DNA of 64,000 nucleotides, taken from contig NZ_JRJE01000009.1 in assembly GCF_000763295.1 (NCBI RefSeq), forward strand, positions 229,380-293,379, written 5' to 3'. Below the pieces are notes generated by a model, which was given only the letters and a program-made list of their open reading frames with translations, did not search any database and was not told the DNA's origin. Shown in pieces: positions 50,648 to 59,075 of the stretch (its first letter is position 1; each line of letters opens with the position of its first letter). This DNA comes from Thalassospira australica. Lineage in GTDB: Bacteria > Pseudomonadota > Alphaproteobacteria > Rhodospirillales > Thalassospiraceae. The position numbers were made by a program, and so were the translations under genes.

Positions 50648-51859
50648 ATGACGATGATTCAGTTCAAGGGCGCCTTGACCCATTTCGCAAACCCGTTGTC
50701 CCATCGCGACAACGCGTATTCCAACGACCAAAAATCTGTCATCAGCGTTGCAAAATCGCGTGAAGCCATCAAAAGCATCACATCCTGGCCATCCTATGCC
50801 CCAACGAACTTGCATCACCTAGACGACCTGGCCAAAGACTGCGGCTTTGGCGAAATCTGGTACAAGGATGAAGCCACACGCTTTGGACTTAAAAGCTTCA
50901 AGGCCTTGGGTGGTGCCTATGCTGTTGCCCGGCAGCTCCAGGATATCATCGAAGCAAAAACCGGTGCCGAGCCGACCATCACAGACATTCTGAACGGCAC
51001 ATACAAAGATGCCATTTCAGAAATCGTCGTGACCTGTGCCACCGATGGCAACCACGGCCGCTCCGTTGCCTGGGGGGCTCAGATGTTTGGCTGTCGCTGC
51101 GTGATATATATCCACCGCGATGTCTCCGAAGGCCGCAAACAGGCGATGGAGGCCTTTGGCGCCGAAGTCATTCGCATTGCCGGGAATTATGACGAATCTG
51201 TTCGGCTTGCTGACAGCGAAGCCAAGGCCAAAGGCCGGATCATTGTTTCCGACACCAGCTACGAAGGCTACATGGACGTCCCCAAGGACGTCGCGCTTGG
51301 CTATACCGTTATGCTGAGTGAAACGGTTGACCAACTTGGCGGCGACATCCCAACACATGTGTTTATTCAGGGCGGCGTAGGTGGGTTGGCGTCAGCTGTT
51401 ACGGGATATTTCTGGGACCTTTGGGGTGAAAAACGCCCACGCATCGTCGTTGTTGAACCTGAACAGGCCAATTGCCTGCAAAAAAGTGCCCAGGCCGGGC
51501 ACCCAGTCACTGTCGAAGGCGATCTTGATACATTAATGGCTGGTCTTGCGTGCGGTGAAGTTTCGCTGCTGGGCTGGCAGATTCTGTCCAACGGGGCGGA
51601 TGATTTTGTCACCATGAGCGAAAACATGGTCGCCCCGGTCATGCAGCTTTTGGCACGGGGTTATAAATCCGATGCCAAGATCGAAGCTGGCGAATCTGCG
51701 GTTGCAGGTTTGGGGGCAGCCATTCTGGCGTCACAAGACAGGGAAATGACGGCAAAACTCGGCCTGAATGACCAAAGCAGAATACTCGTCATCGGTACTG
51801 AAGGGGCCACCGATCCGGAAATGTATGAACGCCTTGTCGGACAGATCTGGCAGAATTAG
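50648..51859 (+). CDS. dpaL: Diaminopropionate ammonia-lyase (YgeX/DpaL type)
   Basis: A PLP enzyme that splits 2,3-diaminopropionate into pyruvate and two ammonia. The 403-residue protein keeps the family marks: PLP lysine in RFGLKSFKALGGAYA (about residue 85), CATDGNHGRSVAW with the catalytic Asp (about 133), SDTSYEGY with the second active-site Asp (about 203), and GGVGGLASAV binding the phosphate. ATG 50648 follows GGG at a good distance; a GTG one codon earlier is equally readable. Its stop overlaps the stop of the convergent Lrp gene by two bases. Neighbours suggest it acts in a dedicated catabolic route rather than general amino-acid turnover. A different beta-elimination substrate is possible. 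Confidence 0.88.
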   Translation: MTMIQFKGALTHFANPLSHRDNAYSNDQKSVISVAKSREAIKSITSWPSYAPTNLHHLDDLAKDCGFGEIWYKDEATRFGLKSFKALGGAYAVARQLQDIIEAKTGAEPTITDILNGTYKDAISEIVVTCATDGNHGRSVAWGAQMFGCRCVIYIHRDVSEGRKQAMEAFGAEVIRIAGNYDESVRLADSEAKAKGRIIVSDTSYEGYMDVPKDVALGYTVMLSETVDQLGGDIPTHVFIQGGVGGLASAVTGYFWDLWGEKRPRIVVVEPEQANCLQKSAQAGHPVTVEGDLDTLMAGLACGEVSLLGWQILSNGADDFVTMSENMVAPVMQLLARGYKSDAKIEAGESAVAGLGAAILASQDREMTAKLGLNDQSRILVIGTEGATDPEMYERLVGQIWQN

Positions 51860-52326
51860 TCAACAATCACCGGAACGGAAAGACCGACCTTAACATCATC
51901 CATGACAATGCTGGTCTGGAACCCTTTGACGTTGTTGTTTTCAAAGAACACCTCGCGGGTGAAATCTTCGTATTCGTCCATGTCATGTGCGGTGACCACA
52001 AGCACGAAATCTGCACTACCTGTCACGTAATAGCATTGTTGAACCGCTGGATGATTTTTGGCCGTCTTCTTGAATTCATCAAGCAGATGGAGCTGTTCAC
52101 GTTCCATGGTGACCTGAACGATTGCCATGACGTTGCGATCCACGGCTTTGGGATTCACCACCGCAATTTCTGATGAGATAACGTTGTTCTCGCGCATCTT
52201 CTTGATGCGCCGCTGCACAGCGGCAGGCGACAGGCAGACCTGTTCGGCGATCTGATCAGATGTGGCACGGTTTGATTTTTGAATGATCTCCAGGATCTTC
52301 GCATCAAAGCCATCAATTTTGCTCAT
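51856..52326 (-). CDS. Lrp/AsnC-family regulator
   Basis: A 156-residue Lrp/AsnC protein: N-terminal helix-turn-helix (DAKILEIIQKSNRATSDQIAEQ, LSPAAVQRRIKKM) and C-terminal RAM/AsnC ligand domain (VQQCYYVTGSADFVLVV, residues about 90-150). ATG 52326 is chosen because it starts at the conserved MSKIDGFD; the 34 upstream in-frame codons are not conserved-looking. In ectoine-degradation operons an AsnC-type regulator (DoeX/AsnC) sits beside eutA-like genes; this one likewise separates the lyase gene from the EutA-like operon and is divergent to the latter. Confidence 0.9.
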   Translation of the reverse strand: MSKIDGFDAKILEIIQKSNRATSDQIAEQVCLSPAAVQRRIKKMRENNVISSEIAVVNPKAVDRNVMAIVQVTMEREQLHLLDEFKKTAKNHPAVQQCYYVTGSADFVLVVTAHDMDEYEDFTREVFFENNNVKGFQTSIVMDDVKVGLSVPVIVD

Positions 52327-52571
52327 GGGGCATTGCTCATCAAAGACACCTGAAAAACTCTGGCGACAAACACCGTCTAACCGCCTCAGTTTGCGGGCTT
52401 TGTGCGCAAAGTAAACAATTTTTCCCAATCATAATCTGGCAAAATTTGCAGTTTTTCAGCGTGCGCTGCTCAGGATTGTCTGAAATCCCGCACGGCCATG
52501 CTGTAACCTTCACAAACATACTGCAGCAGCTTTGGGGTGCATATATCCCCGTTTGAGGTTTACCCGCGGCA

Positions 52572-53366
52572 ATGACACGTTTTGCAAATATCGATCTTCT
52601 CAAGCCTCTGGACGATCTGGCACCGGGCGGTCGGATCGGGCTGATCGCGCTTGCTACGGATTTCAACATCGAGTGTGACCTTAAAAGCCTTTATCCCGAT
52701 GATGTTGCATTCTTCACAAGCCGGGTGCGCAACCATAACCCACTGACCATTGAAAACCTGCGCCGCATGGCACCAGACATCAGCGAAGCAGCGGATCGCA
52801 TTTTGCCCGGAACCGATCTTGATGCGATTATTTTTGCCTGCACATCAGGGGCCGTGGCAATTGGCACGGATGAAATTACCCGCTTGATCCAGGACGTTCG
52901 TCCAGGTGCGCCGGTCATCAATCCGGCAACCGCAGCCGTCACGGCGTTCAAGGCGCTTGGTGCCAAAAAAATCTCGGTCCTTACGGCTTATACCGAGGTG
53001 GTAAACCGCGATGTCGCCAAGCTGTTTGACGATTATGGATTTGACGTCATCAATATTGCCGGGTTCGGGTTTGAAGACGATACTGCCGCAACATTCATCA
53101 CGCCAGATGACATCGAACGGGCTGCTATTGAGACCTTCGACCAACGATCTGATCTGTTGTTTATTTCCTGCACGGCCCTTCGTGCATCTTCACGGATCGA
53201 GGTACTTGAAACCAAAGTAAACGTGCCGGTTCTTTGTTCCAATCAGGTGCTTGCATGGCAAAGCCTGCACGTGATGAACTACCCATTGCCCGTACAGGGT
53301 TTTGGTTCATTGATGCGCGACCACCTTGGGTCTTCATCCTTGCCTGAATTGAAAGTCATCCCCTGA
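52572..53366 (+). CDS. Asp/Glu racemase / maleate isomerase superfamily protein, EutA-like
   Basis: A 264-residue member of the Asp/Glu racemase, maleate cis-trans isomerase and arylmalonate decarboxylase superfamily. Two catalytic cysteines are present: Cys90 in FACTSG and Cys200 in ISCTAL, as in racemases and maleate isomerase (arylmalonate decarboxylase keeps only one). Closest by pattern to EutA of ectoine-utilisation operons, whose reaction is not firmly known. The next gene starts immediately after its stop (TGAATG), so it is the first gene of a tight operon with the M20 and M24 hydrolases. Confidence 0.85.
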   Translation: MTRFANIDLLKPLDDLAPGGRIGLIALATDFNIECDLKSLYPDDVAFFTSRVRNHNPLTIENLRRMAPDISEAADRILPGTDLDAIIFACTSGAVAIGTDEITRLIQDVRPGAPVINPATAAVTAFKALGAKKISVLTAYTEVVNRDVAKLFDDYGFDVINIAGFGFEDDTAATFITPDDIERAAIETFDQRSDLLFISCTALRASSRIEVLETKVNVPVLCSNQVLAWQSLHVMNYPLPVQGFGSLMRDHLGSSSLPELKVIP

Positions 53367-54527
53367 ATGTTTCTTGATCCGAAGCTGCCCCAGAAAATGA
53401 TCGAATGGCGTCATCACATGCACCGCCATCCTGAATGCGGTTTTGATCTGCCACTAACCGCTGACTTCATTGCCAAAAAACTTGAAAGCTTCGGGATTGA
53501 AACCGTTCGCGGCATTGGCAAGACGGGGATTGTCGGCATTTTGCGCAATGGCACAGGCAACCATTCTGTTGGTTTGCGCGCCGATATGGACGCGCTGTTT
53601 ATCACTGAGCAGAACAGGTTTGCGTATCGCTCCGCACACGATGGAAAGATGCATGCCTGTGGTCATGACGGCCACTCTGCAATGTTACTAGGTGCTGCGG
53701 CCCATCTTGCAGAGCACCGGGACTTTAACGGCACCGTTCATTTCATCTTCCAACCCGACGAAGAACACGGACAAGGCGCACAGGCCATGATTGATGATGG
53801 CTTGTTTGACCGATTTTCCATCGACGAAGTTTATGGCCTGCACAATATGCCCGGCCTTGCCGAAGGCACCTTTACTGTGCGGCCGGGGTCACTGATGGCC
53901 AGCGAAAGCAGTTTTGAAATCCGCATCACCGGGGTAGGTGGTCATGCTGCCATGCCCCACAAGGGGATAGACCCGATTGTCGTCGGGTCTCAGATCATTC
54001 TTGGCCTGCAGACCATTGTGTCACGGAACCTAAGTGCTATCGAAGAAAGTGCTGTGGTTTCGGCGACCGAGTTCATCACCAATGGCACTGTCAACGTCAT
54101 TCCGTCCGAGGTGGTAATCAAGGGCGATTGTCGCTGTTTTACCGAAGAAGCCCTGACAAAAATTCGCGATGCCATGGAACGGATTGTCGCTGGAACCTGT
54201 CAGGCGGCGGGCGCCCAATATGGTTTTGATTTTCGCAATACGTTCCATCCGACCATTAACAGCCCGGACCAAACCACCAAGGCCATCGCTGCTGCAAACG
54301 CGATCTTTGGGACGGACAATGTGATTTCGGATTGCCATCCGCTCACCATATCAGAAGATTTTTCCAGCATGTTGCGCGTCAAACCCGGATGCTATGGCCT
54401 TATCGGCAATGGGACCGGATCGGCTGGCGGCTGTGCGCTCCATAACCCGAACTACGACTTCAATGACCGCGTCCTCGCCCACGGCGCACAATATTGGGTC
54501 CAATTGGTGCGCGATATTCTGCTCTAA
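53367..54527 (+). CDS. M20 family amidohydrolase (N-acyl amino acid deacylase type)
   Basis: A 386-residue dizinc amidohydrolase of the hippurate hydrolase/AmaA/N-acetyldiaminopimelate deacetylase group, which removes an acyl group from an N-acyl amino acid. Metal-site motifs: MHACGHDGHSAM (His and Cys/Asp ligands, about residue 95), PDEEHGQGA with the catalytic Glu-Glu, YGLHNMPGL, and a late LHNPNYDFND. The dimerisation/lid domain (VGGHAAMPHKGIDP) is present. Ectoine operons use an AstE/AspA-type deacylase (DoeB) here, not M20, so this cluster is distinct. Start abuts the stop of the EutA-like gene. Confidence 0.9.
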   Translation: MFLDPKLPQKMIEWRHHMHRHPECGFDLPLTADFIAKKLESFGIETVRGIGKTGIVGILRNGTGNHSVGLRADMDALFITEQNRFAYRSAHDGKMHACGHDGHSAMLLGAAAHLAEHRDFNGTVHFIFQPDEEHGQGAQAMIDDGLFDRFSIDEVYGLHNMPGLAEGTFTVRPGSLMASESSFEIRITGVGGHAAMPHKGIDPIVVGSQIILGLQTIVSRNLSAIEESAVVSATEFITNGTVNVIPSEVVIKGDCRCFTEEALTKIRDAMERIVAGTCQAAGAQYGFDFRNTFHPTINSPDQTTKAIAAANAIFGTDNVISDCHPLTISEDFSSMLRVKPGCYGLIGNGTGSAGGCALHNPNYDFNDRVLAHGAQYWVQLVRDILL

Positions 54528-54554
54528 CAGCGCCTGTCAGGAGAACCGGGAACT

Positions 54555-55748
54555 ATGCAGATAACAGCTCCAACGGCCCCTCCGCGCGGATTTACCAAAG
54601 CAGAGTTCAAGGAACGCACCACACGTATTCAGCAATTGATGGCCGGGCAAAATATCGGTGCGCTTTTTGTCACGACCGAGCCGGAATTTCGTTACTTCAG
54701 CGGATTTAAATCACAGTTCTGGGAAAGCCCGACGCGTCCCTGGTTTCTGGTCATTCCGGCGACAGGAAAACCGATTGCCGTTGTGCCTGAAATCGGTGTT
54801 GCAGGCTTTGCCGGTACATGGATTGACGACGTACGCAGCTGGCCCGCGCCGCGCCCGGAAGATGACGGTATGACACTGCTGGCTGATACGTTAAAAACGG
54901 CCGCAGGCACCGCAAAAACGCTTGGCGCGATGATGGGCCCGGAAACGCATTTGCGTATGCCCATCAGCAACTTTGAACGTTTGTGCGACAACCTGGGCCA
55001 ATACAGCATGGTCGATGTCAGCCTCATCATGCGCGAAGTTCGGGCAGTTAAATCAGAAGCCGAAATCGCTAAAATACGCTTCGCCTGCTACATCACTGCC
55101 GCCGGGTTTGAGTTCCTGCGCACCAACCTTACCCACGGCATGAGCGAACGCGACGCCTGCAAGGCCATGCAGATCGAGATGCTCAAACTTGGCGCAGACA
55201 ATACCCCCTATCTGATCGCCGCATCTGGTCCGGGGGGCTATGACAACATCATCATGGGCCCAACCGACCGCCAACTCGAAGATGGTGATGTGCTGATCAT
55301 TGATGCAGGGGCAAACTTTGACGGTTATTTCAGCGATTTTGACCGCAATTTTGCCTTCGGTGCGGTCTCCCCGGAAACACAAGCCGCCTATGACGCCGTT
55401 TATGCCGCAACATCCGCCGGACTAAAGACAGCCGCGCCAGGACAAACCACCGGCGATATCTGGCGGGCGATGTCGGCAGAACTGGAAAAGGCCGGCGCAT
55501 TTGGCAATAGCGTCGGACGCATGGGCCACGGCCTTGGCATGCAACTCACCGAATGGCCGTCACTTAAGGAAAATGGCGATGTCGAACTTGAACCCGGCAT
55601 GATCATGACCCTGGAACCGGGCATGAGCTTTGCCCCTGGTAAGATGATCGTTCAGGAAGAAAACATCGTCATCACCAAAAACGGTTGTGAACTTTTGCAC
55701 GCACGAACATGGCCGTCACTGCCGGTCCTGCCACGAACAGCTTTCTGA
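54555..55748 (+). CDS. M24 family hydrolase, ectoine hydrolase/creatinase-like
   Basis: A 397-residue pita-bread protein. All five M24 metal ligands are present: Asp250 (IIDAG), Asp261 (SDFDR), His325 (GHGLG), Glu354 (LEPG), Glu369 (EENIVIT). By size and context it resembles DoeA/EutD ectoine hydrolase and creatinase-type enzymes that open cyclic amidines or cleave C-N bonds, but a prolidase-type peptidase is equally possible from sequence alone. It follows the M20 gene by 27 nt with AGGAGA in between. Combined with the M20 deacylase and the diaminopropionate lyase next door it suggests stepwise degradation of an N-acyl or cyclic diamino acid. Confidence 0.87.
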   Translation: MQITAPTAPPRGFTKAEFKERTTRIQQLMAGQNIGALFVTTEPEFRYFSGFKSQFWESPTRPWFLVIPATGKPIAVVPEIGVAGFAGTWIDDVRSWPAPRPEDDGMTLLADTLKTAAGTAKTLGAMMGPETHLRMPISNFERLCDNLGQYSMVDVSLIMREVRAVKSEAEIAKIRFACYITAAGFEFLRTNLTHGMSERDACKAMQIEMLKLGADNTPYLIAASGPGGYDNIIMGPTDRQLEDGDVLIIDAGANFDGYFSDFDRNFAFGAVSPETQAAYDAVYAATSAGLKTAAPGQTTGDIWRAMSAELEKAGAFGNSVGRMGHGLGMQLTEWPSLKENGDVELEPGMIMTLEPGMSFAPGKMIVQEENIVITKNGCELLHARTWPSLPVLPRTAF

Positions 55749-55843
55749 TGTCAGGTGGCTTTCACGTTCTTGGCTTTTTGACAGTCAGAAAAGTTGGTGT
55801 GAATGACGTCAAAAATGTCGTTTTTCCAGAATGTTGAGAATTT

Positions 55844-55862
55844 CCGATTTCGATGAAATCGG
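55844..55862. promoter_or_regulatory. Perfect 19-bp palindrome upstream of FadR-type regulator
   Basis: CCGATTTC-GAT-GAAATCGG, 8-bp arms around a 3-nt centre. It has no T run and so is not a terminator; it lies about 120 nt before the regulator start. It is a candidate operator for the FadR-type protein or the Lrp protein. Confidence 0.5.
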
Positions 55863-55980
55863 TTGTGACCCGCATTTTCTTATTCAAGCATTTAAGCCAT
55901 AATTATACCTGTCAGACGCGGGCTTGGCGCGCTACAATTGGCGCCAACCTTTTTCAACAAACCAGAAGGGTGACCTTCCT

Positions 55981-56712
55981 GTGAAGCCGTTACAATCTAA
56001 GCCAAATATTCAAAGCGGCACGCTTTCTAACATTGTTTACGAGCGCATTCTGGCAATGATTGCCAATCACGAACTTCCCGTTGGCGCCAAACTGCCGACC
56101 GAACATGTTTTAAGCGAAAGAATGGAAGTATCCCGCCCTGTCTTGCGTCAGGCTTTGAAGCAATTGCGCGAAGATGGTGTTGTTGTATCCCGACGTGGTT
56201 CGGGATCATATGTCACTCGCAAGCCGGAAAGTGCTGCAATGCAGTTTGCACCTTCCGGCTCTATTGCTGACATCCAGAAATCATTTGAATTCCGTGCAGG
56301 CATTGAAAGTGAAGCCGCTTTTCTCGCTGCGGAGCGACGAAGCGAAAAAGACCTCAAGCACATTCAGGCGATCCTCGAGAAGCTGGATCTCTGCATTAAT
56401 AACGGTGAACTCGGCACCGACCTTGACGAAGAATTACATGAGGCCATCTGCAAGGCATCAGGAAACGACTATTTCGTCAGAGCCCGGCAATCGATCAAGA
56501 ACAATATTCTTACGGGCATGAACCTCACGCGCAACCTGTCGCTGACCAAACCCCGAACCAGACTTGAAATCGTTCAGGCAGAACATTACGCAATTCTGGA
56601 CGCATTAAAACGGCGCGACAAAGAAGCGGCACGGACAACCATGCGTGTGCACCTTGAAAATGCCCGGATCCGCGTTTTTGAAACGTCCCCGATCAGCACA
56701 TCAAGCAGCTAA
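55981..56712 (+). CDS. FadR/GntR-family regulator (FCD domain)
   Basis: A 243-residue GntR regulator: winged helix (YERILAMIANHELPVGAKLPTE, SRPVLRQALKQLREDGVV, residues about 19-75) and all-helical FCD effector domain with the metal-ligand pattern around DEELHEAI and QAEHYAILDAL. GTG 55981 is chosen for the AGAAGGG ribosome binding site upstream; a TTG 19 codons earlier is unlikely. It follows the M24 gene on the same strand after 232 nt and precedes the convergent KdgF cupin. FCD regulators often bind sugar acids or carboxylates, so it could govern either neighbouring cluster. Confidence 0.9.
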   Translation: MKPLQSKPNIQSGTLSNIVYERILAMIANHELPVGAKLPTEHVLSERMEVSRPVLRQALKQLREDGVVVSRRGSGSYVTRKPESAAMQFAPSGSIADIQKSFEFRAGIESEAAFLAAERRSEKDLKHIQAILEKLDLCINNGELGTDLDEELHEAICKASGNDYFVRARQSIKNNILTGMNLTRNLSLTKPRTRLEIVQAEHYAILDALKRRDKEAARTTMRVHLENARIRVFETSPISTSSS

Positions 56713-56745
56713 CGACGGTTTTCCCGCGCGTTCAAAACGTGCGCT

Positions 56746-57105
56746 TCAGTCTTCCTGGCTGGTCTTGTTCCAGCCATGCGCTTCCATAAAATCTTCGCGA
56801 CGTGGCGTAAAGGCATCAAACAGAACACCTTCTTCAAGACAAATACAGCCATGATAGGCGTTCGAAGGTATTAGCATGGCATCCCCCGGCGACAAATCGC
56901 GGGTCTCATCGCCGACAGTAAACCGGAACTTTCCAGATTGGACATAAGTGGTCTGTGTATGAGGATGATTGTGCCACAGCCCCTCGCCACCTTTTTCAAA
57001 ACGAAATTCCACCATCATCAACTCTTCGTTTTCACAAAGAATGCGGCGTCGCGCACCGGGGCCTGATGTCATCCATTCGGAGGGATTATCGGAATTTACA
57101 ATCAT
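56746..57105 (-). CDS. kdgF: KdgF-like cupin (unsaturated uronate linearisation)
   Basis: A 119-residue single-domain cupin. It matches the KdgF pattern: RRRILCENEELMMVEFRFEKG, HNHPHTQTTYVQSGKF (metal-binding His-rich motif 1), and GDAMLIPSNAYHGCICLEEGVL (motif 2 His). KdgF speeds opening of 4,5-unsaturated galacturonate or alginate monomers to linear ketouronates (DKI/DEH). CAGGATAG precedes the ATG. It lies downstream of kdgK but across a terminator, so it may be separately or only partly co-transcribed. Confidence 0.85.
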   Translation of the reverse strand: MIVNSDNPSEWMTSGPGARRRILCENEELMMVEFRFEKGGEGLWHNHPHTQTTYVQSGKFRFTVGDETRDLSPGDAMLIPSNAYHGCICLEEGVLFDAFTPRREDFMEAHGWNKTSQED

Positions 57106-57163
57106 ATTCTATCCTGTCGTCGAGATTATGAAGAACAGTTACCGGCGCAACTCGGATTGCCGG

Positions 57164-57193
57164 AAAAAAGAGGCCCGACAAGCCTGCCGGGCC
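57164..57193 (-). terminator. Terminator between kdgK and kdgF
   Basis: On the minus strand GGCCCG / CGGGCC is followed after two bases by TTTTTT. It lies about 100 nt past the kdgK stop and would attenuate transcription into the cupin gene. Confidence 0.8.
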
Positions 57194-57294
57194 AAGTTTA
57201 GGGTCTCGGGAGACCCATTTGTCATCTCCAGGTACTGGCTGACAAATTTCTAGAATGCAAAATGCTCGGCACTGGCAGTCGACCGAAAAACAAC

Positions 57295-58194
57295 CTATTC
57301 GACCAAAGCACCCAGCTGGGTAATGACTTTCCCTGCAAGGGCAGCACCATCTTCAACCGAATTGGCAAGATTGCCTGTGCTCAGATAAGTCGTCAGAAAA
57401 CCGGCATTAAAAGCATCACCAGCCGCGGTCGTGTCGATCGGGTTTTCAATGCGTTCGGGCTTGAATGAAAAGTCATCAGCTGTCTTGTCACGTGCGACTA
57501 TTTCGCCACCTGCATTCTTAACCACAACCACCGTACTCGAACCGTAGCGTTTCAGCGTTTCATGGGGCGATCTGTCGCCAAAATGAGCCTGCTCATCGTC
57601 AAAAGAGGGCAGCACGATATCGGCATGATTTCCTGCCTGGTTAATCACCTTGCGCATCACATCTGCACTTTCCCACAAATGAGGGCGCAAGTTGGGGTCA
57701 AACACAATGATGCTGCCATCCTTGCGCGCTTGAGCTATTTCCGACAGGAACGCATCACGTAAAGATGGTTCAAGGATAGCAAGTGTGATTCCGGAGAAAA
57801 ACACAGCACCCTGTCCCTGCAGGGCATCACGCATGGCCGCTCGGTCATTCATTAAATGACGCGCAGCAGACGCAGAACGCCAATAGGAAAAACTGCGCTC
57901 CCCCTGATCAAGGCGCACGATATATAAACCCGGAGATGCCCCTTTGATCTTGATAATGTGTTTCTGGTCAACACCGGATCGCGCAAAAAACTTGAGCATT
58001 TCCGAAGACCAGTGATCATCACCAACCGCTGTGAAATAGCCCACGATCCAGTCGCTAGAGAGCGCACGACGCGCATACCAGGCCGTATTAAAAGTGTCGC
58101 CAGCAAAACCTGATTTAAACTCACCATTTTCAATTGGTGACATTTCAATCATGCATTCCCCGATATGCAGAATGGATTTGTTGGTGATGTTCAC
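57295..58194 (-). CDS. kdgK: 2-Keto-3-deoxygluconate kinase KdgK
   Basis: A 299-residue PfkB/ribokinase-family kinase. GECMIEMSP at the N-terminus and AGDTFNTAWYARR match KdgK; late motif DTTAAGDAFNAGF carries the catalytic Asp and anion hole. It phosphorylates KDG to KDPG. GTG 58194 is chosen (AGGAG 5 nt upstream), dropping nine non-conserved codons. The gene is 75 nt after the SDR. No Eda-type KDPG aldolase is in the window; the RraA-like gene three positions upstream is the only aldolase-like candidate. Confidence 0.9.
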   Translation of the reverse strand: MNITNKSILHIGECMIEMSPIENGEFKSGFAGDTFNTAWYARRALSSDWIVGYFTAVGDDHWSSEMLKFFARSGVDQKHIIKIKGASPGLYIVRLDQGERSFSYWRSASAARHLMNDRAAMRDALQGQGAVFFSGITLAILEPSLRDAFLSEIAQARKDGSIIVFDPNLRPHLWESADVMRKVINQAGNHADIVLPSFDDEQAHFGDRSPHETLKRYGSSTVVVVKNAGGEIVARDKTADDFSFKPERIENPIDTTAAGDAFNAGFLTTYLSTGNLANSVEDGAALAGKVITQLGALVE

Positions 58195-58269
58195 AATGTG
58201 CTCCTGACATGCCGCAACCAAAGGAAGCCACCGTCGGCCTTAAGACCAACGGTGACCTAAGCTTCCCTA

Positions 58270-59031
58270 TCAGGGCATCAATTGACCGCCATTGACTTCA
58301 ATGGCTTGGCCGGTGATGTAACCAGCGTGTTCATCCGATGCGAGGAACAGATATGCTCCAACGCAGTCTTCCGGAGTACCCAAACGTTTCATCGGAATGC
58401 TTGCGGCAATGCTTTCAAGAACTTCCGGTTTGGTGTGCTTCTCGTGGAACAGCGTATAGATCGTGCCAGGAGACACCGAATTGACGCGGATACCGTCTGC
58501 AGCATATTCCTTGGCATAGGTTTTGATCAGATTCTGGGCTGCCGCTTTTGACGCCGCATACAGGCTTGCACCTGCGCCACCGCCAACTTTCGATGCAACA
58601 GAACCGGTAATGATCACATTTCCCTTGGACTGCTTCAGATGCGGCAACGCTGCTGAACAGGTGGAAACAACGGATCGCACATTAAGATCCATCACACTGT
58701 CATAGAACTCGTCTGACATGTCTTCAAGACCGACACGTCCGACCAGACCGCCTGCGTTACAAACCAGAACATCAATGCGGCCAAATTTGGCAACGACATC
58801 TGCAACCATCTTTTTGACGGCTGCGGTATCGCGCAAATCCGCCGGGAACAGTTCAGCCTCGCCGGATTTTGCGGTGATTTCAGCAAGAACTTCCTTGGCC
58901 TCTGCGTGGCTGGAACCGTAGTTGATTGCAACTTTGGCGCCGCTCGCAGCAAAGCCCTTGGCGACTGCAGCACCGATACCGGTGCTGGCGCCGGTTACAA
59001 GTACAACCTTGTTTTCAAAACTAATCGTCAT
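58270..59031 (-). CDS. SDR dehydrogenase, candidate ketouronate (DEH/DKI) reductase
   Basis: A 253-residue short-chain dehydrogenase: TGASTGIGAAV cofactor motif (about residues 12-22), CNAGG, ITGSVASKVGG (catalytic Ser), YAASKAA (Tyr and Lys). ATG 59031 follows GAGGA by 7 nt; an upstream in-frame ATG would overlap the RraA gene. Between the RraA-like and kdgK genes, its likely role is reduction of a linear ketouronate (DEH or DKI) to 2-keto-3-deoxygluconate, as DehR or KduD do, but it is not clearly KduD by sequence. Specificity is inferred from context. Confidence 0.82.
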   Translation of the reverse strand: MTISFENKVVLVTGASTGIGAAVAKGFAASGAKVAINYGSSHAEAKEVLAEITAKSGEAELFPADLRDTAAVKKMVADVVAKFGRIDVLVCNAGGLVGRVGLEDMSDEFYDSVMDLNVRSVVSTCSAALPHLKQSKGNVIITGSVASKVGGGAGASLYAASKAAAQNLIKTYAKEYAADGIRVNSVSPGTIYTLFHEKHTKPEVLESIAASIPMKRLGTPEDCVGAYLFLASDEHAGYITGQAIEVNGGQLMP

Positions 59032-59075
59032 TGTTAAATCCTCAGTCTGAACGATTTCGGTAACGTCGGGCATGC

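Noticed and set aside
50648..55748. Calling the cluster a standard ectoine-degradation (eut/doe) operon
   Set aside because: No AstE/AspA-type DoeB, no cyclodeaminase EutC, no diaminobutyrate transaminase, no ectoine transporter; M20 and diaminopropionate lyase are present instead.
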